Position numbers and translations under genes: made by a program
NCBI GenBank assembly: GCA_027062035.1
Contig: JAMOUL010000391.1
Span: forward strand, 1 to 20,332
DNA from: Candidatus Aminicenantota bacterium
Lineage (GTDB): Bacteria; Acidobacteriota; Aminicenantia; S016-38
Direction: 5' to 3'
Length of the DNA stretch: 20,332 nt
Part shown: one piece after another, positions 1 to 7,993 of the stretch
Layout of the letters: each line of letters begins with the position of its first letter
Numbering within the stretch: the stretch's first letter is position 1
Notes under the pieces: model-generated
Databases searched by the model: none
Told to the model about the DNA's origin: nothing
What the model saw: only the letters and a program-made list of their open reading frames with translations

Positions 1-543
1 CACACGGTCCTGGAACTTGGATGTGGTTATGGAAGAGTTCTACAAAGACTGGTTAAAAAGGCGAAATTTGTTTTTGGCATCGATACTTCATACGAAAGTC
101 TCATACTCGGAAGAAAAATATTGGGGGAAAGATCCTGTTACCTGATACGGATGAATGCTGCAAGACTGGCATTCAAGTCCCAGGTATTCGATGCTGTAAT
201 TTGCATCCAGAATGGAATTTCCGCATTTAAGGTGAACCAGAAAATTCTCATTAATGAAGCAATCAGAGTTGCTCGTGCTGGTGGCACTGTCCTCTTCTCG
301 AGCTATTCAGACAGGTTCTGGGAAGAAAGGCTCAGATGGTTCCGCATCCAATCAGAACTCGGGCTTATAGGCGAAATCGACGAAGGGGCCACAGGAAATG
401 GGGTTATAGTGTGTAAGGACGGATTTAAAGCCACAACAATAGGGCCGGATGAATTTATTTCTCTGACATCGGATCTTAATGCCCGGACCGTTATCACAGA
501 AGTGGATGGCTCCAGCATTTTCTGTGAAATCAGACCTGAATAA
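1..543 (+). CDS. Class I SAM-dependent methyltransferase, 5'-truncated
   Basis: The reading frame is open from the first base of the window to the TAA at 541-543, giving 180 residues with no N-terminus. Residues 3-14 (VLELGCGYGRVL) are motif I of class I methyltransferases, the glycine-rich loop that binds S-adenosylmethionine. The acidic residue ending strand 2 follows in FGIDTS (about residues 25-30). A later stretch around residues 63-100 (FDAVICIQNG, then RVARAGGTVLFSSYS) matches motifs IV to VI of the Methyltransf_11/25 group. A TTG at 121 could be mistaken for a start, but it would remove motif I, so the gene clearly begins upstream of the window. The substrate cannot be told from sequence. 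It converges with the aldolase gene on the other strand. Confidence 0.85.
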   Translation, partial: HTVLELGCGYGRVLQRLVKKAKFVFGIDTSYESLILGRKILGERSCYLIRMNAARLAFKSQVFDAVICIQNGISAFKVNQKILINEAIRVARAGGTVLFSSYSDRFWEERLRWFRIQSELGLIGEIDEGATGNGVIVCKDGFKATTIGPDEFISLTSDLNARTVITEVDGSSIFCEIRPE

Positions 544-578
544 ATTAGATTTCATGACCGGAATATATGAAGGAATAC

Positions 579-596
579 AAAAGGGAACGTCCTTTT
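579..596. terminator. Weak bidirectional hairpin in convergent gap
   Basis: The 91 bp between the convergent methyltransferase and aldolase genes holds an AAAAGG/CCTTTT hairpin (6 bp stem, 6 nt loop). The T-rich right arm on + and on - could act as a short U tract. A second small palindrome (CCTTA/TAAGG) lies at about 623-634. Neither is a strong intrinsic terminator. Confidence 0.3.
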
Positions 597-634
597 AATA
601 AAAGAAACTACACTTCCCTGAGCCTTATTTAAGG

Positions 635-1303
635 TTAATACTCCGGGATTGAATAAAGAAAGTCCTCTGGCCCCCAGTCCCTTGGTGGAAGGCCATAGCT
701 TCTCCTGAGGGCAAGAAGCTTTGAGACCTCTTCTCTTTCAAAAAGTTTAACCCTTCCAATGAGCAGGGCACGCCAGAACACTTCGGCAGTATGCTCCAGG
801 GTTTCCATCATGGCAAGAGCAAGGTCAATGCTACCAGCTGTGGTTACTGCTCCATGATTTTCGAGAAGAAGGCAGTCGCGGTGGGAAGCAACTTCTGCAG
901 CATGTCTTGCAAGTTCCTCCGTGGAGGGGAGTTCAAAGGGTACTATGGGTACGGGCCCAAGGATGGTTATTGCCTCTGCAAGAATCGGATACTCCAGGGA
1001 AATTCCTGCAACTGAAAGGGAGATAGCAAAGGAAGGATGGGCATGTACAATTGCTTCCACATCCTCCCTTGCCCTGTATATTTCAAGATGTAATCTGTAT
1101 TCAGAGGAAGGTTTTCCCCTGAGAACTTTACCGTTGAGGCCTACTTCTGCCACATCTTCTGGGCGAACCCTATCTTTCCTGAGTCCCCCTGGAGTAATAA
1201 ATATTCTGTCATCCTTTCTTACAGATACGTTTCCTTCGGATAGGGTGATAAGTCCCCTTCTGTATAGCTGGACAATTGCCTCAGCGATGATTCCTTCTAT
1301 CAT
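635..1303 (-). CDS. Class II aldolase/adducin family protein
   Basis: This 222-residue protein is a zinc-dependent class II aldolase of the FucA/AraD/MtnB fold, whose members cleave, epimerise or dehydrate small phosphorylated sugars. Seen motifs: SEGNVSVR (22-29) for the phosphate loop, TPGG (37-40), PSSE with the likely catalytic Glu68, zinc ligands His87 and His89 in VHAHP, and a third His150 in ENHGAV. The length is normal for FucA-like enzymes. The start chosen is the ATG at 1303, which overlaps the TGA of the upstream SucD-like gene (TGATG); a TTG one codon earlier is possible. No clear Shine-Dalgarno is visible, so translation probably depends on coupling. It is the last gene of a three-gene unit with a CoA ligase, an unusual partner. 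The true substrate is unknown; fuculose-phosphate aldolase is only the generic label. Confidence 0.88.
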   Translation of the reverse strand: MIEGIIAEAIVQLYRRGLITLSEGNVSVRKDDRIFITPGGLRKDRVRPEDVAEVGLNGKVLRGKPSSEYRLHLEIYRAREDVEAIVHAHPSFAISLSVAGISLEYPILAEAITILGPVPIVPFELPSTEELARHAAEVASHRDCLLLENHGAVTTAGSIDLALAMMETLEHTAEVFWRALLIGRVKLFEREEVSKLLALRRSYGLPPRDWGPEDFLYSIPEY

Positions 1304-2211
1304 CAATCAAGCCCGTGTTTTTTTCTTACTTCAGCTACAACCTTTGGAATATCCATAAGGCTCTCAGCTATGTAAGCACCTGCTTTTTTGAGCTTCTCCA
1401 CCTTGGAAGCATAACTTCCCCTTCCTCCCTCCACTATAGCACCGGCGTGGGAGAAGCGGGTCCCTTCCTTGGCTGCTTTACCTCCGATGAAGGCAACAAG
1501 AGGCTTTGTAAGCTCGCCCTTTTCTATCATTTCTGCAACCCGTTCCTCCTGCGTTGTGCCGATCTCGCCAAACATCACAACCATTTTCGTTTCCGGATCT
1601 GCCTCAAAGAGTTTCATTATCTCCGGATGGGGGAGACCAACAACAGCATCTCCCCCCACATGAACTATGGTGGAGAGGCCGAAACCCGCCCTGGATATGT
1701 AGTAGGAAATGGCAGAGGTTATTCCACCGGAGCGGGAACTTACCCCAATATCTCCCACATTAAACCATTGCCTCGCAGTCTCCGGCCTTCCTCCGATCAT
1801 CCCGAGAACTGCCTTTCCCGGAGACAGAACTCCCAGGGTGTTGGGACCCACGAAATTTGCACCCTTCCTTTCGGCATGGGCTGCTATTTCCAGAACATCA
1901 TGGATGGGCACCCTGTCAGGAACAAGAAGGAGAAGTTTGACCCCCGCATCTATAGCCTCAAGTGCGGCTGCCTTCACAAGGGGAGCAGGGACAAATATAG
2001 CGGAGGCATCAATCTGTCCTGCTGTCTCTATAGCTTCGTAAACGGAATCGAACACAGGAACCCCTTCAACTTCCTGGCCTCCCTTTCCAGGGGTAACCCC
2101 TGCAACCACATTTGTACCATAACCCTTCATAAGTTTTGTTCTTGCCCTTCCTTCCCTTCCTGTTATCCCCTGAACAAGAACCCTTGTCTGTTTATCTATA
2201 AGTATTGCCAT
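1303..2211 (-). CDS. SucD-like CoA-ligase alpha subunit
   Basis: This 302-residue protein is the alpha subunit of an ADP-forming acyl-CoA synthetase. It has a Rossmann CoA-binding domain (VQGITGREG, 13-21) and a ligase domain. The phosphorylated histidine is His255 in SHAGAIVEGG, and the supporting glutamate is Glu216 in FGEIGTT, so the catalytic core is intact. The family loops differ from ordinary SucD: SRSGG at 159-163, where succinyl-CoA synthetases usually read SRSGT, and HVGGDAVVG at 184-192. The SRSGG and GEIG...LTKP pattern recalls the matching part of ATP-citrate lyase. The ATG overlaps the stop of the beta subunit gene (TAATG) and is preceded by GGAGGGA, indicating equal expression of the two subunits. 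Succinate, citrate, malate or another hydroxy acid are all possible substrates. Confidence 0.88.
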   Translation of the reverse strand: MAILIDKQTRVLVQGITGREGRARTKLMKGYGTNVVAGVTPGKGGQEVEGVPVFDSVYEAIETAGQIDASAIFVPAPLVKAAALEAIDAGVKLLLLVPDRVPIHDVLEIAAHAERKGANFVGPNTLGVLSPGKAVLGMIGGRPETARQWFNVGDIGVSSRSGGITSAISYYISRAGFGLSTIVHVGGDAVVGLPHPEIMKLFEADPETKMVVMFGEIGTTQEERVAEMIEKGELTKPLVAFIGGKAAKEGTRFSHAGAIVEGGRGSYASKVEKLKKAGAYIAESLMDIPKVVAEVRKKHGLD

Positions 2212-3770
2212 TATTCTCCCTCCTTTATGAGTTTTTCCCTGTATTCCTTAAGTCCGGCTATGGGTAAATCTATATGGATTGCCTTTTCTCCTTCAAGGAA
2301 ACATGCCAGCTCGCATGCCAGGCATTCTGTACATTTGCCCTTAGCTGCATCCTCCTCAGAGATGGCAAGTACCGGTTTTTCGTTCTCGAATTTCAAAACG
2401 CCATAGGTACAGGCTTCCACACAGGGCTTAGCACCACACCTGGCGCAGGCACTATGATCTATATAAACAGTCCCTGTAAGGGTCTTGAAGGAATATGCTC
2501 CCTGTGGAGGCGTGAATTCCTTTATCGGCTTTACCCTGTGAACCTTTCTACCGCCTTCCTCAATGAGTTTTGCGAGACGTTCTGCACAAAACTCAGGAGA
2601 ATCATCCCTTCCATAGCCTTCTATCTTTCCAGGTATGAACCTGGAAAAGGTTTCCAGTATTTCAATGGCCTTTTCCTCGTAATTGCCGCCAAGACGAAGA
2701 ACTGCCGGTATCTCGATCTGTTCCTCCATAAAGGCCTTTACCAGCCCCCTTGCAGAGTTAAACTGTTCCTGGGAAGCCACCCCTGAACCGGAGGCAAAGT
2801 ACCCTATTATACCTGGCTGGGAAAGGATGATTCTGGCAGCTCTGTAAACCTTGGATGCAGGCGGATTTCCGCTGGTATCCGTAAAATTGGCGATCTTAAA
2901 CCCCCTGTTTAATACCGCATCCATGGACATCATGGAGCCTCCACCTCCTGCTCCATGAAACCCAATATATTTTTCCTCTGGATCCGGACGCTCGGTCATC
3001 TGGAAGAAATAGAAGGTACCGCGATAATCATTTTCTTCAACCTTGTAGGCAATCTTTTCCAGTTCTGTAGGGGGACGGTCAAATTCCCTTGCAATCTCTA
3101 TCCCCAGCTCTGGATGACGATAAACTGCATAATCATCAATAGCTATGTGACAATCAACGGCCATCACATCTCCATCCTCTGTAATTACCAGAGGATTAAT
3201 TTCTGCGGAACGGGCATCATACTCCCTGAATGCCTTATACAATCTGGAAAGGGTGGAGGAAAGTTTTACCAGGGTTTTTCCCTTAAATCCAAGCTTTGAA
3301 AGAAGACCTCTGGCCCTGTATTCAGGAAATCCTTCCAGTACATCTATATGATGGGTAATTATTGCCTCAGGATGTTCCCTGGCTATTTCTTCTATTCCTG
3401 TACCTCCTATGGAAGAAAATACCATGAGGGGTTTCTTGTGGTAATCATCAATTATTACGCCGGCGAAAAGCTCCCTATCGATCTCCAGTTTTTTCTCCAC
3501 AAGAAGCTTCTCCACCTGGAAATTCCTGACCTTCATTCCTATAAGCCGGGCAGCGATCTTTTCCGCCTCTTCAGGAGTATTTGCGAATTGAACGCCTCCC
3601 ATCTCCGCCCTTCCCTTGGCCCATACCTGGATTTTGAGAACCACAGGGCAACCAAGTTTCTCTGCGGCTTCCCTGGCCTGCTGGGGAGTTTCAACCACAA
3701 TCCCGTCAGGAATTTTGATTCCCGACTTCTTCAAAATTTCCTTGCTCTGATACTCATAAAGCCTAGCCAT
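2211..3770 (-). CDS. SucC-like ATP-grasp CoA-ligase beta subunit fused to 2[4Fe-4S] ferredoxin domain
   Basis: The protein has 519 residues against about 390 for normal SucC. Residues 1-230 are the ATP-grasp domain (YEYQSKEIL at 5-13, Lys46, and SAEINPLV at 188-195 with the metal-binding Asn). Residues about 265-405 are the CoA-ligase flavodoxin-like domain (FHGAGGGGSMMSMD, TDTSGNPPASK, SGSGVASQEQF, LRLGGNYEEKA). The SGNPP stretch and LRLGGNY are closer to ATP-citrate lyase/citryl-CoA synthetase than to succinyl-CoA synthetase as I recall them. Residues about 435-500 add a ferredoxin domain: Cys442, 445, 450, 454 and Cys480, 483, 486, 490, enough for two [4Fe-4S] clusters. The ATG has GGAGGGA 5 nt upstream and its own promoter. 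A ferredoxin fused to a CoA ligase is unusual; the electron partner is unknown. Confidence 0.87.
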   Translation of the reverse strand: MARLYEYQSKEILKKSGIKIPDGIVVETPQQAREAAEKLGCPVVLKIQVWAKGRAEMGGVQFANTPEEAEKIAARLIGMKVRNFQVEKLLVEKKLEIDRELFAGVIIDDYHKKPLMVFSSIGGTGIEEIAREHPEAIITHHIDVLEGFPEYRARGLLSKLGFKGKTLVKLSSTLSRLYKAFREYDARSAEINPLVITEDGDVMAVDCHIAIDDYAVYRHPELGIEIAREFDRPPTELEKIAYKVEENDYRGTFYFFQMTERPDPEEKYIGFHGAGGGGSMMSMDAVLNRGFKIANFTDTSGNPPASKVYRAARIILSQPGIIGYFASGSGVASQEQFNSARGLVKAFMEEQIEIPAVLRLGGNYEEKAIEILETFSRFIPGKIEGYGRDDSPEFCAERLAKLIEEGGRKVHRVKPIKEFTPPQGAYSFKTLTGTVYIDHSACARCGAKPCVEACTYGVLKFENEKPVLAISEEDAAKGKCTECLACELACFLEGEKAIHIDLPIAGLKEYREKLIKEGE

Positions 3771-3796
3771 TTTTTCCCTCCGAATTTAGAAAAAAT

Positions 3797-3826
3797 ATAT
3801 TATTTATAAATTGAAGCTCTTGTCAA
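3797..3826 (-). promoter_or_regulatory. Sigma-70-like promoter of the CoA-ligase/aldolase unit
   Basis: On the minus strand a perfect TTGACA (3826-3821) overlaps the cmk stop codon and is followed after 18 bp by TAATAT (3802-3797) in an AT-rich spacer. Transcription would start near 3790, giving a leader of about 20 nt that contains the GGAGGGA ribosome binding site. The 52 bp between cmk and the ligase contains no convincing terminator, so readthrough from cmk is also possible. Confidence 0.6.
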
Positions 3827-4464
3827 ACATTGAATCCCCTTCTTCTTACGTGCTCCATCAGCATTTCTATAACCTGCTCAAGTGGGACCCCGGTGGTGTC
3901 TATTAGAATTGCATCCTCGGCCGGACGAAGGGGAGAATCTTCCCGTGTGGAATCCTGAAGGTCCCTTTCCTCTATTTCCCTTTTTATTACTTCTAAGGGG
4001 CGGGGATCACCAAACTGTTCCTTCCTCCTCCTTGCCCTTTCCTCCGCAGACGCCGTAAGAAAGAATTTTATCTCAGCATCAGGGAAAACCACCGTCCCTA
4101 TATCCCTGCCCTCCATTACTATTGGACCTAAAAGAGCCTGCTCTCTCTGTTTGGCAACAAGGGCTCTCCGCACACCTGGAATGGCAGAGAGGTCAGAGGA
4201 AAGCTTGGACATCTCCGGAGTATAAAGTTTATCTGTTATATCCTCTCCATTCAGCAATACCCTATCCCCCCTGAATTCTATTTGCAGGTTTTCAGCTATC
4301 TTCACCGGGTCTCCACCATGTTTGCTATAAAGGAAAGCAACTGCTCTGTACATTGCACCGGTATTCACGTAGGTTATATTTAAACGTTCTGCGAGTAGCT
4401 TGGCAGCTGTGGTTTTCCCTGCCCCGGCAGGACCGTCAATTGCTATTACCGGATATCTCCTCAA
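3823..4464 (-). CDS. cmk: Cytidylate kinase (CMP kinase)
   Basis: Cytidylate kinase phosphorylates CMP and dCMP with ATP in pyrimidine nucleotide recycling. The 213-residue protein shows the Walker A loop GPAGAGKTT (11-19), the NMP-binding YVNTGAMYRA (about 34-43), the MEGRDIGTVVFPDA segment and a lid-type ARRRKEQ region, all typical of bacterial Cmk. It is at the short end of the family range. The start is a TTG at 4464; there is no ATG or GTG before the Walker loop, and a GGAGG lies 6 nt upstream, so the TTG is well supported. The gene begins 29 bp inside hisC. In many bacteria cmk follows hisC-tyrA-aroA; here aroA and tyrA are missing from the gap. Confidence 0.95.
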   Translation of the reverse strand: MRRYPVIAIDGPAGAGKTTAAKLLAERLNITYVNTGAMYRAVAFLYSKHGGDPVKIAENLQIEFRGDRVLLNGEDITDKLYTPEMSKLSSDLSAIPGVRRALVAKQREQALLGPIVMEGRDIGTVVFPDAEIKFFLTASAEERARRRKEQFGDPRPLEVIKREIEERDLQDSTREDSPLRPAEDAILIDTTGVPLEQVIEMLMEHVRRRGFNV

Positions 4465-5545
4465 GAACTTCCTCCAGTGCCTTTATAAACTCCCTGTTTT
4501 CCTCCAGGGTACCCACGCTTACCCGGAAAGCTTCTGGTGCCCCAAATGCCCTCGTATGCCTGACAATAATTCCCTTCTGGAAAAGACGCCTTACAATATC
4601 CCTGGCATCATGATCAGGGATTACGAAAATGAAATTGGTCTGGGATTTGAGATACCTTACGCCCAGTCTTTCAAATTCAGAATAGAGATATTTCTTTCCT
4701 TCACGATTCCTGTCAAAGCTCATCTTTACGAAGTCCACATCATCAAGGGCAGCAAGTGCTGCCTTCTGGGCCAGATAGGTAACAGGAAACGGAGGGACTA
4801 CCTTCCATACTGCTTCCTTTACCCTGGGGTCTGCAAAGAGGGCATAGCCAATCCTCATCCCGGCAAGCCCATATGCCTTGGAGAAGGTCCTCAGTACAAC
4901 CAGATTTGAATATCTCTGGAGGTAATCCTCACCGCAGGGATGTTCTTCATCATCCACATATTCCCTGTAGGCCTCATCATATACCACAAGCACATGGTCA
5001 GGGACCCTGGCCATAAAAGCTTCGAATTCCCTTCTTCTTATGAGGGTCCCGGTGGGATTGTTGGGATTGGCAATGAATATTATCTTTGTGCGTTCAGTTA
5101 CCCTGTCTGCTATGGCATCAAGGTCATATGAATAGTCCTTTACCGGAACCTCAATCAAATTCCCGCGGGTCTCCTGCATGGCAATTTTGTAAATGAGAAA
5201 TGTCTTATCGGCTGTAATCCCCTCTTCTCCATCCTCTACAAGCGCAAAGGTAAGCCACTTGGTTATTATGGCTGAGCCCGGACCTACCAGAATGTTATCC
5301 TCCGGTATGCGGTAAATTTCCGACAGTTTTCTGGTAAGGTAATATGAGCCTGTATCCGGATAAATATGAACCGAGTTGAGAGCCTGCCTCATCACTTCAA
5401 TGGCTCGAGGCGAAGGCCCAAAAGGATTCTCATTGGACGCCAGTTTCACTATCCTGTCAAGCCCCAGCTCCCTCTTTGCCTCTTCCAGTGGCTTTCCAGG
5501 TACATAAACTTCATACTTATTAAGCCTTTCAGGTATTTTTATCAT
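4436..5545 (-). CDS. hisC: Histidinol-phosphate aminotransferase family (HisC)
   Basis: This 369-residue fold-type I PLP aminotransferase matches HisC over its length: YVPGKPLEE near residue 14, KLASNENPFGPSP (34-46), the cofactor-contacting ANPNNPTGT (159-167), YDEAY (189-193), and the Schiff-base Lys223 in TFSKAYGLAGMRIGYAL. Known HisC enzymes transfer the amino group of glutamate to imidazole-acetol phosphate in histidine synthesis, and related forms act on phenylpyruvate or prephenate. It is not in a his operon but overlaps cmk, a context often seen for the aromatic-type HisC2, so an aromatic aminotransferase role is a real alternative. The ATG has an excellent AAGGAGGAG just upstream and lies inside the 3' end of the O-antigen-ligase gene (17 bp overlap). 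Confidence 0.88.
   Translation of the reverse strand: MIKIPERLNKYEVYVPGKPLEEAKRELGLDRIVKLASNENPFGPSPRAIEVMRQALNSVHIYPDTGSYYLTRKLSEIYRIPEDNILVGPGSAIITKWLTFALVEDGEEGITADKTFLIYKIAMQETRGNLIEVPVKDYSYDLDAIADRVTERTKIIFIANPNNPTGTLIRRREFEAFMARVPDHVLVVYDEAYREYVDDEEHPCGEDYLQRYSNLVVLRTFSKAYGLAGMRIGYALFADPRVKEAVWKVVPPFPVTYLAQKAALAALDDVDFVKMSFDRNREGKKYLYSEFERLGVRYLKSQTNFIFVIPDHDARDIVRRLFQKGIIVRHTRAFGAPEAFRVSVGTLEENREFIKALEEVLEEISGNSN
4471..4475 (-). promoter_or_regulatory. Ribosome binding site fixing the cmk TTG start
   Basis: The minus strand reads GGAGG followed by a 6 nt spacer and TTG. This supports the rare TTG initiation codon and places translation of cmk inside the 3' end of hisC. Confidence 0.6.
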
Positions 5546-6632
5546 AGATCTCCTCCTTATAATCTTCTACAAAGGGTATTGTCAAAACTGCAAGAAAAAG
5601 CAATTTCACCTCAGAATCCCCAAAATTATACTCGAAGAGTCCAGCCACAAAAAAACCCAGGATCACAGCAATAGCTCCCATGGCTTCAGGAGTTAAAGCT
5701 CCTCCATCCTTTAATTTAAGAAGCTCAAGAACGGCCTTAACCAAAAATCCCAGAAACAGAAGGAGCGCAAATATCCCCCTTTCAACCCCTATTTGCACAA
5801 TATTATTGTGAAGATGAGGAATTTCTGTAGGTTGAAGGTTTTCCTTATTATATTCAGGATAAATCCGGGAGACCATATTCTGTCCCACACCGAAGAGAGG
5901 TCTCTCCCTGAAAATCCTCAAACCTATTCTCCACATGTTCAGCCTTTCAACATTGGTAACATTTTTCAGGGAAAAAATTGAAAGAGCTCGCTCCTTTACC
6001 CGGGAAGGTGCAATTAAAAGGGACACAAATATTACGGGAACGAGTAAAAGGGGAGCCCATTTTTTCTTCCAGTAGAGAAGAAGCGCCACACCTGCAACCG
6101 TACCCACCCATGCACTTCTTGTAAGGGTTAGAATTAGCGCCGTAAGAATAATACCGAGTGCTATAAGATTGATGGGGGAAAACCTCTCAAACAATAAAAG
6201 CGCAAGGATAAAAAGGAAAGAAATCATCATAACCCCACCCTCTGTCATATAATGGCCAACGAACCCTGTGAGCCTCTGCTGCCTGACGATAAGTATTCTT
6301 AAAATTCCCAGAAATGCTGCAAGGGACGCCCCCAGAATAATCCCGTTTTTGAGCCACTTTCGTTCGCCCAGCATGGCTACCGGCGGTATTAAAAACACAA
6401 AAAGTTCCTTTGTATCCGGAAGACTCACAAGGGGGTTAATGGAAAGAGCCGCAGAAACAAGTGAAATAAACGAATAGGCCAGAAGCCAGGGGAAAAACTC
6501 AGGATACTGTATTTTTATTCCCTTAAGGATCCTGAAGATAAGGATGAAAATCCCGACTGCGAGCACAAGATCCGCTAAAGTAATGGAAAAAACAGGAGAA
6601 GCTGTTAATAAAAAGCTAAAAAATGCTCTCAT
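5529..6632 (-). CDS. O-antigen ligase / Wzy_C family polytopic membrane protein
   Basis: This 367-residue, very hydrophobic protein has about ten predicted membrane segments and a large loop at residues about 210-280. The loop holds the family hallmarks: WRIGLRIFRERPLFGVG (234-250) and HLHNNIVQIGVERG (273-286), as in WaaL/RfaL-type ligases and Wzy polymerases; TRSAWVG (171-177) is another family motif. Such proteins join or polymerise lipid-linked glycans on the outer face of the inner membrane, or transfer glycans to proteins. The ATG directly follows the stop of the NSS transporter gene, with no strong Shine-Dalgarno close by. No glycosyltransferase or flippase genes are nearby, so ligase, polymerase and protein glycosylation cannot be separated. 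Confidence 0.8.
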   Translation of the reverse strand: MRAFFSFLLTASPVFSITLADLVLAVGIFILIFRILKGIKIQYPEFFPWLLAYSFISLVSAALSINPLVSLPDTKELFVFLIPPVAMLGERKWLKNGIILGASLAAFLGILRILIVRQQRLTGFVGHYMTEGGVMMISFLFILALLLFERFSPINLIALGIILTALILTLTRSAWVGTVAGVALLLYWKKKWAPLLLVPVIFVSLLIAPSRVKERALSIFSLKNVTNVERLNMWRIGLRIFRERPLFGVGQNMVSRIYPEYNKENLQPTEIPHLHNNIVQIGVERGIFALLLFLGFLVKAVLELLKLKDGGALTPEAMGAIAVILGFFVAGLFEYNFGDSEVKLLFLAVLTIPFVEDYKEEIYDKNT

Positions 6633-7976
6633 TCAAATTAAAATGCTCCCCAGAATTAGAAGGAGAGCTACCGGGACCAGATATTTTATTAAAAATATCC
6701 ATATATCTTCTCCAGGAAACTTCCCTTGTCTGTAACCCCTTATCTCCTTAGCAGCCTTTCTGGCTCCCCACACGTATCCAACGAATATGGAAAGGAGCAA
6801 TCCTCCTATGGGTAAAGAAAGGTTTGCCCAGATAAAGTCCATGAAAGAAAGGAAATCCTTACCCAGAACAAAATTTGTAAAGGGCTTCACCGAGGTTGCA
6901 AGAGCGGATGGTATACCAATAACAAAGGCAGCGGCGCCCACCAGAAATGCAGCCTTTGGCCTCCTGACCTTTCTCTCGTCCACCAGATATGAAGTGGCAA
7001 CCTCTACAAGACTGATGGTTGATGTTAGAGCAGCTATTGCCAGAAGGATAAAGAAAAGTGTTCCGAAAATCCTCCCAAGGGGAAGTTTTGAGAATATAAA
7101 GGGAAGGGTCTTGAAGATCAGGGAGGGTCCCTCAGAAGGGGAAAGATTAAAGGTAAATACAGCCGGAAAAATAACTATACCTGCAAGAAAAGCTACCAGG
7201 GTGTCGAAGGTAACCACCTCTATCCCAGCAGCAAAAAGGTTCTCTTCCTTTGAAAGATAGCTTCCATAGGTAATCATGGCCCCCATACCCAGGCTTAGAG
7301 AGAAAAATGCCTGTCCTATCGCCTGAAGGATTATATTGAAGTTAAGTTTGGAAAAATCCGGACTGAGGTAAAACTTTAAACCTCTGGATGCTCCGGGAAG
7401 GGTCAAAGAATAAATGGAAAGGAAAACCAGAATAACAAAAAGCAGGGGCATAAGGATTCCCGTCCACCTTTCTATTCCTGAGGATATTCCCTTTGAAACA
7501 ACATAACTGGTTATAAGGATGAACACAAAAAGCAGGAGGACCGTCAAGAATGGGGACGAGGTAAAGGATGAAAAAATTCTGTCCACCTGAGCCTGAGTTA
7601 TTCCCTCTCCAAACTTCCCTGCTGCTGACGTAAACATATAATAAAGGGTCCAACCGGCTATTACTGAATAGTATGAAAGAATCCCCACTCCTGTTATTAC
7701 TCCCAGGAACCCCACACCCCTCCAGATACTTCCGGGTTTTATGGCGTTAAAGGCACCAACTGGATTTCTCTGGGTATATCTTCCCAGGGATAATTCTGCA
7801 TACATTACGGAAAGCCCCAGGAGAACAACCGCTACAAGGTAAACCAGAAGGAAGAGGGCCCCTCCGTTTTTCCCTGTAACGTAGGGAAATCTCCATATAT
7901 TGCCAAGACCCACTGCTGATCCGGCAGCTGCCAGCACAAAGCCGAAGGATGATTTCCATTTACCTCTGCCTGCCAT
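6633..7976 (-). CDS. Neurotransmitter:sodium symporter (NSS/SNF) family transporter
   Basis: The 447-residue protein is an NSS-family transporter with about 11 membrane segments, which takes up amino acids or other small amines with Na+ across the cytoplasmic membrane. The family signature GSAVGLGNIWRFPY (19-32) in TM1, with the residues that coordinate Na+ and substrate, is intact. NGGALFLLVYL and MYAELSLGR follow in TM2. A TM6 stretch near residue 220 (QAFFSLSLGMGAM) carries the unwound, substrate-binding region. The length and the 11-TM layout match bacterial members such as MhsT and TnaT. The substrate is unknown. The gene lies 17 bp after tatC; no clear ribosome binding site is visible before the ATG, but the TM1 alignment supports this start. 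Confidence 0.92.
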   Translation of the reverse strand: MAGRGKWKSSFGFVLAAAGSAVGLGNIWRFPYVTGKNGGALFLLVYLVAVVLLGLSVMYAELSLGRYTQRNPVGAFNAIKPGSIWRGVGFLGVITGVGILSYYSVIAGWTLYYMFTSAAGKFGEGITQAQVDRIFSSFTSSPFLTVLLLFVFILITSYVVSKGISSGIERWTGILMPLLFVILVFLSIYSLTLPGASRGLKFYLSPDFSKLNFNIILQAIGQAFFSLSLGMGAMITYGSYLSKEENLFAAGIEVVTFDTLVAFLAGIVIFPAVFTFNLSPSEGPSLIFKTLPFIFSKLPLGRIFGTLFFILLAIAALTSTISLVEVATSYLVDERKVRRPKAAFLVGAAAFVIGIPSALATSVKPFTNFVLGKDFLSFMDFIWANLSLPIGGLLLSIFVGYVWGARKAAKEIRGYRQGKFPGEDIWIFLIKYLVPVALLLILGSILI

Positions 7977-7993
7977 GGGGAAATTATAATTTA

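Noticed and set aside
121..123. TTG at 121 as the methyltransferase start
   Set aside because: The same frame is open to base 1 and carries SAM motif I upstream of this codon.
1315..2406. Long + strand open frame (363 codons) opposite the CoA-ligase genes
   Set aside because: It is a shadow of the SucD- and SucC-like genes: it has low-complexity, Cys/Ser/His-rich composition, no domain motifs and no ribosome binding site.
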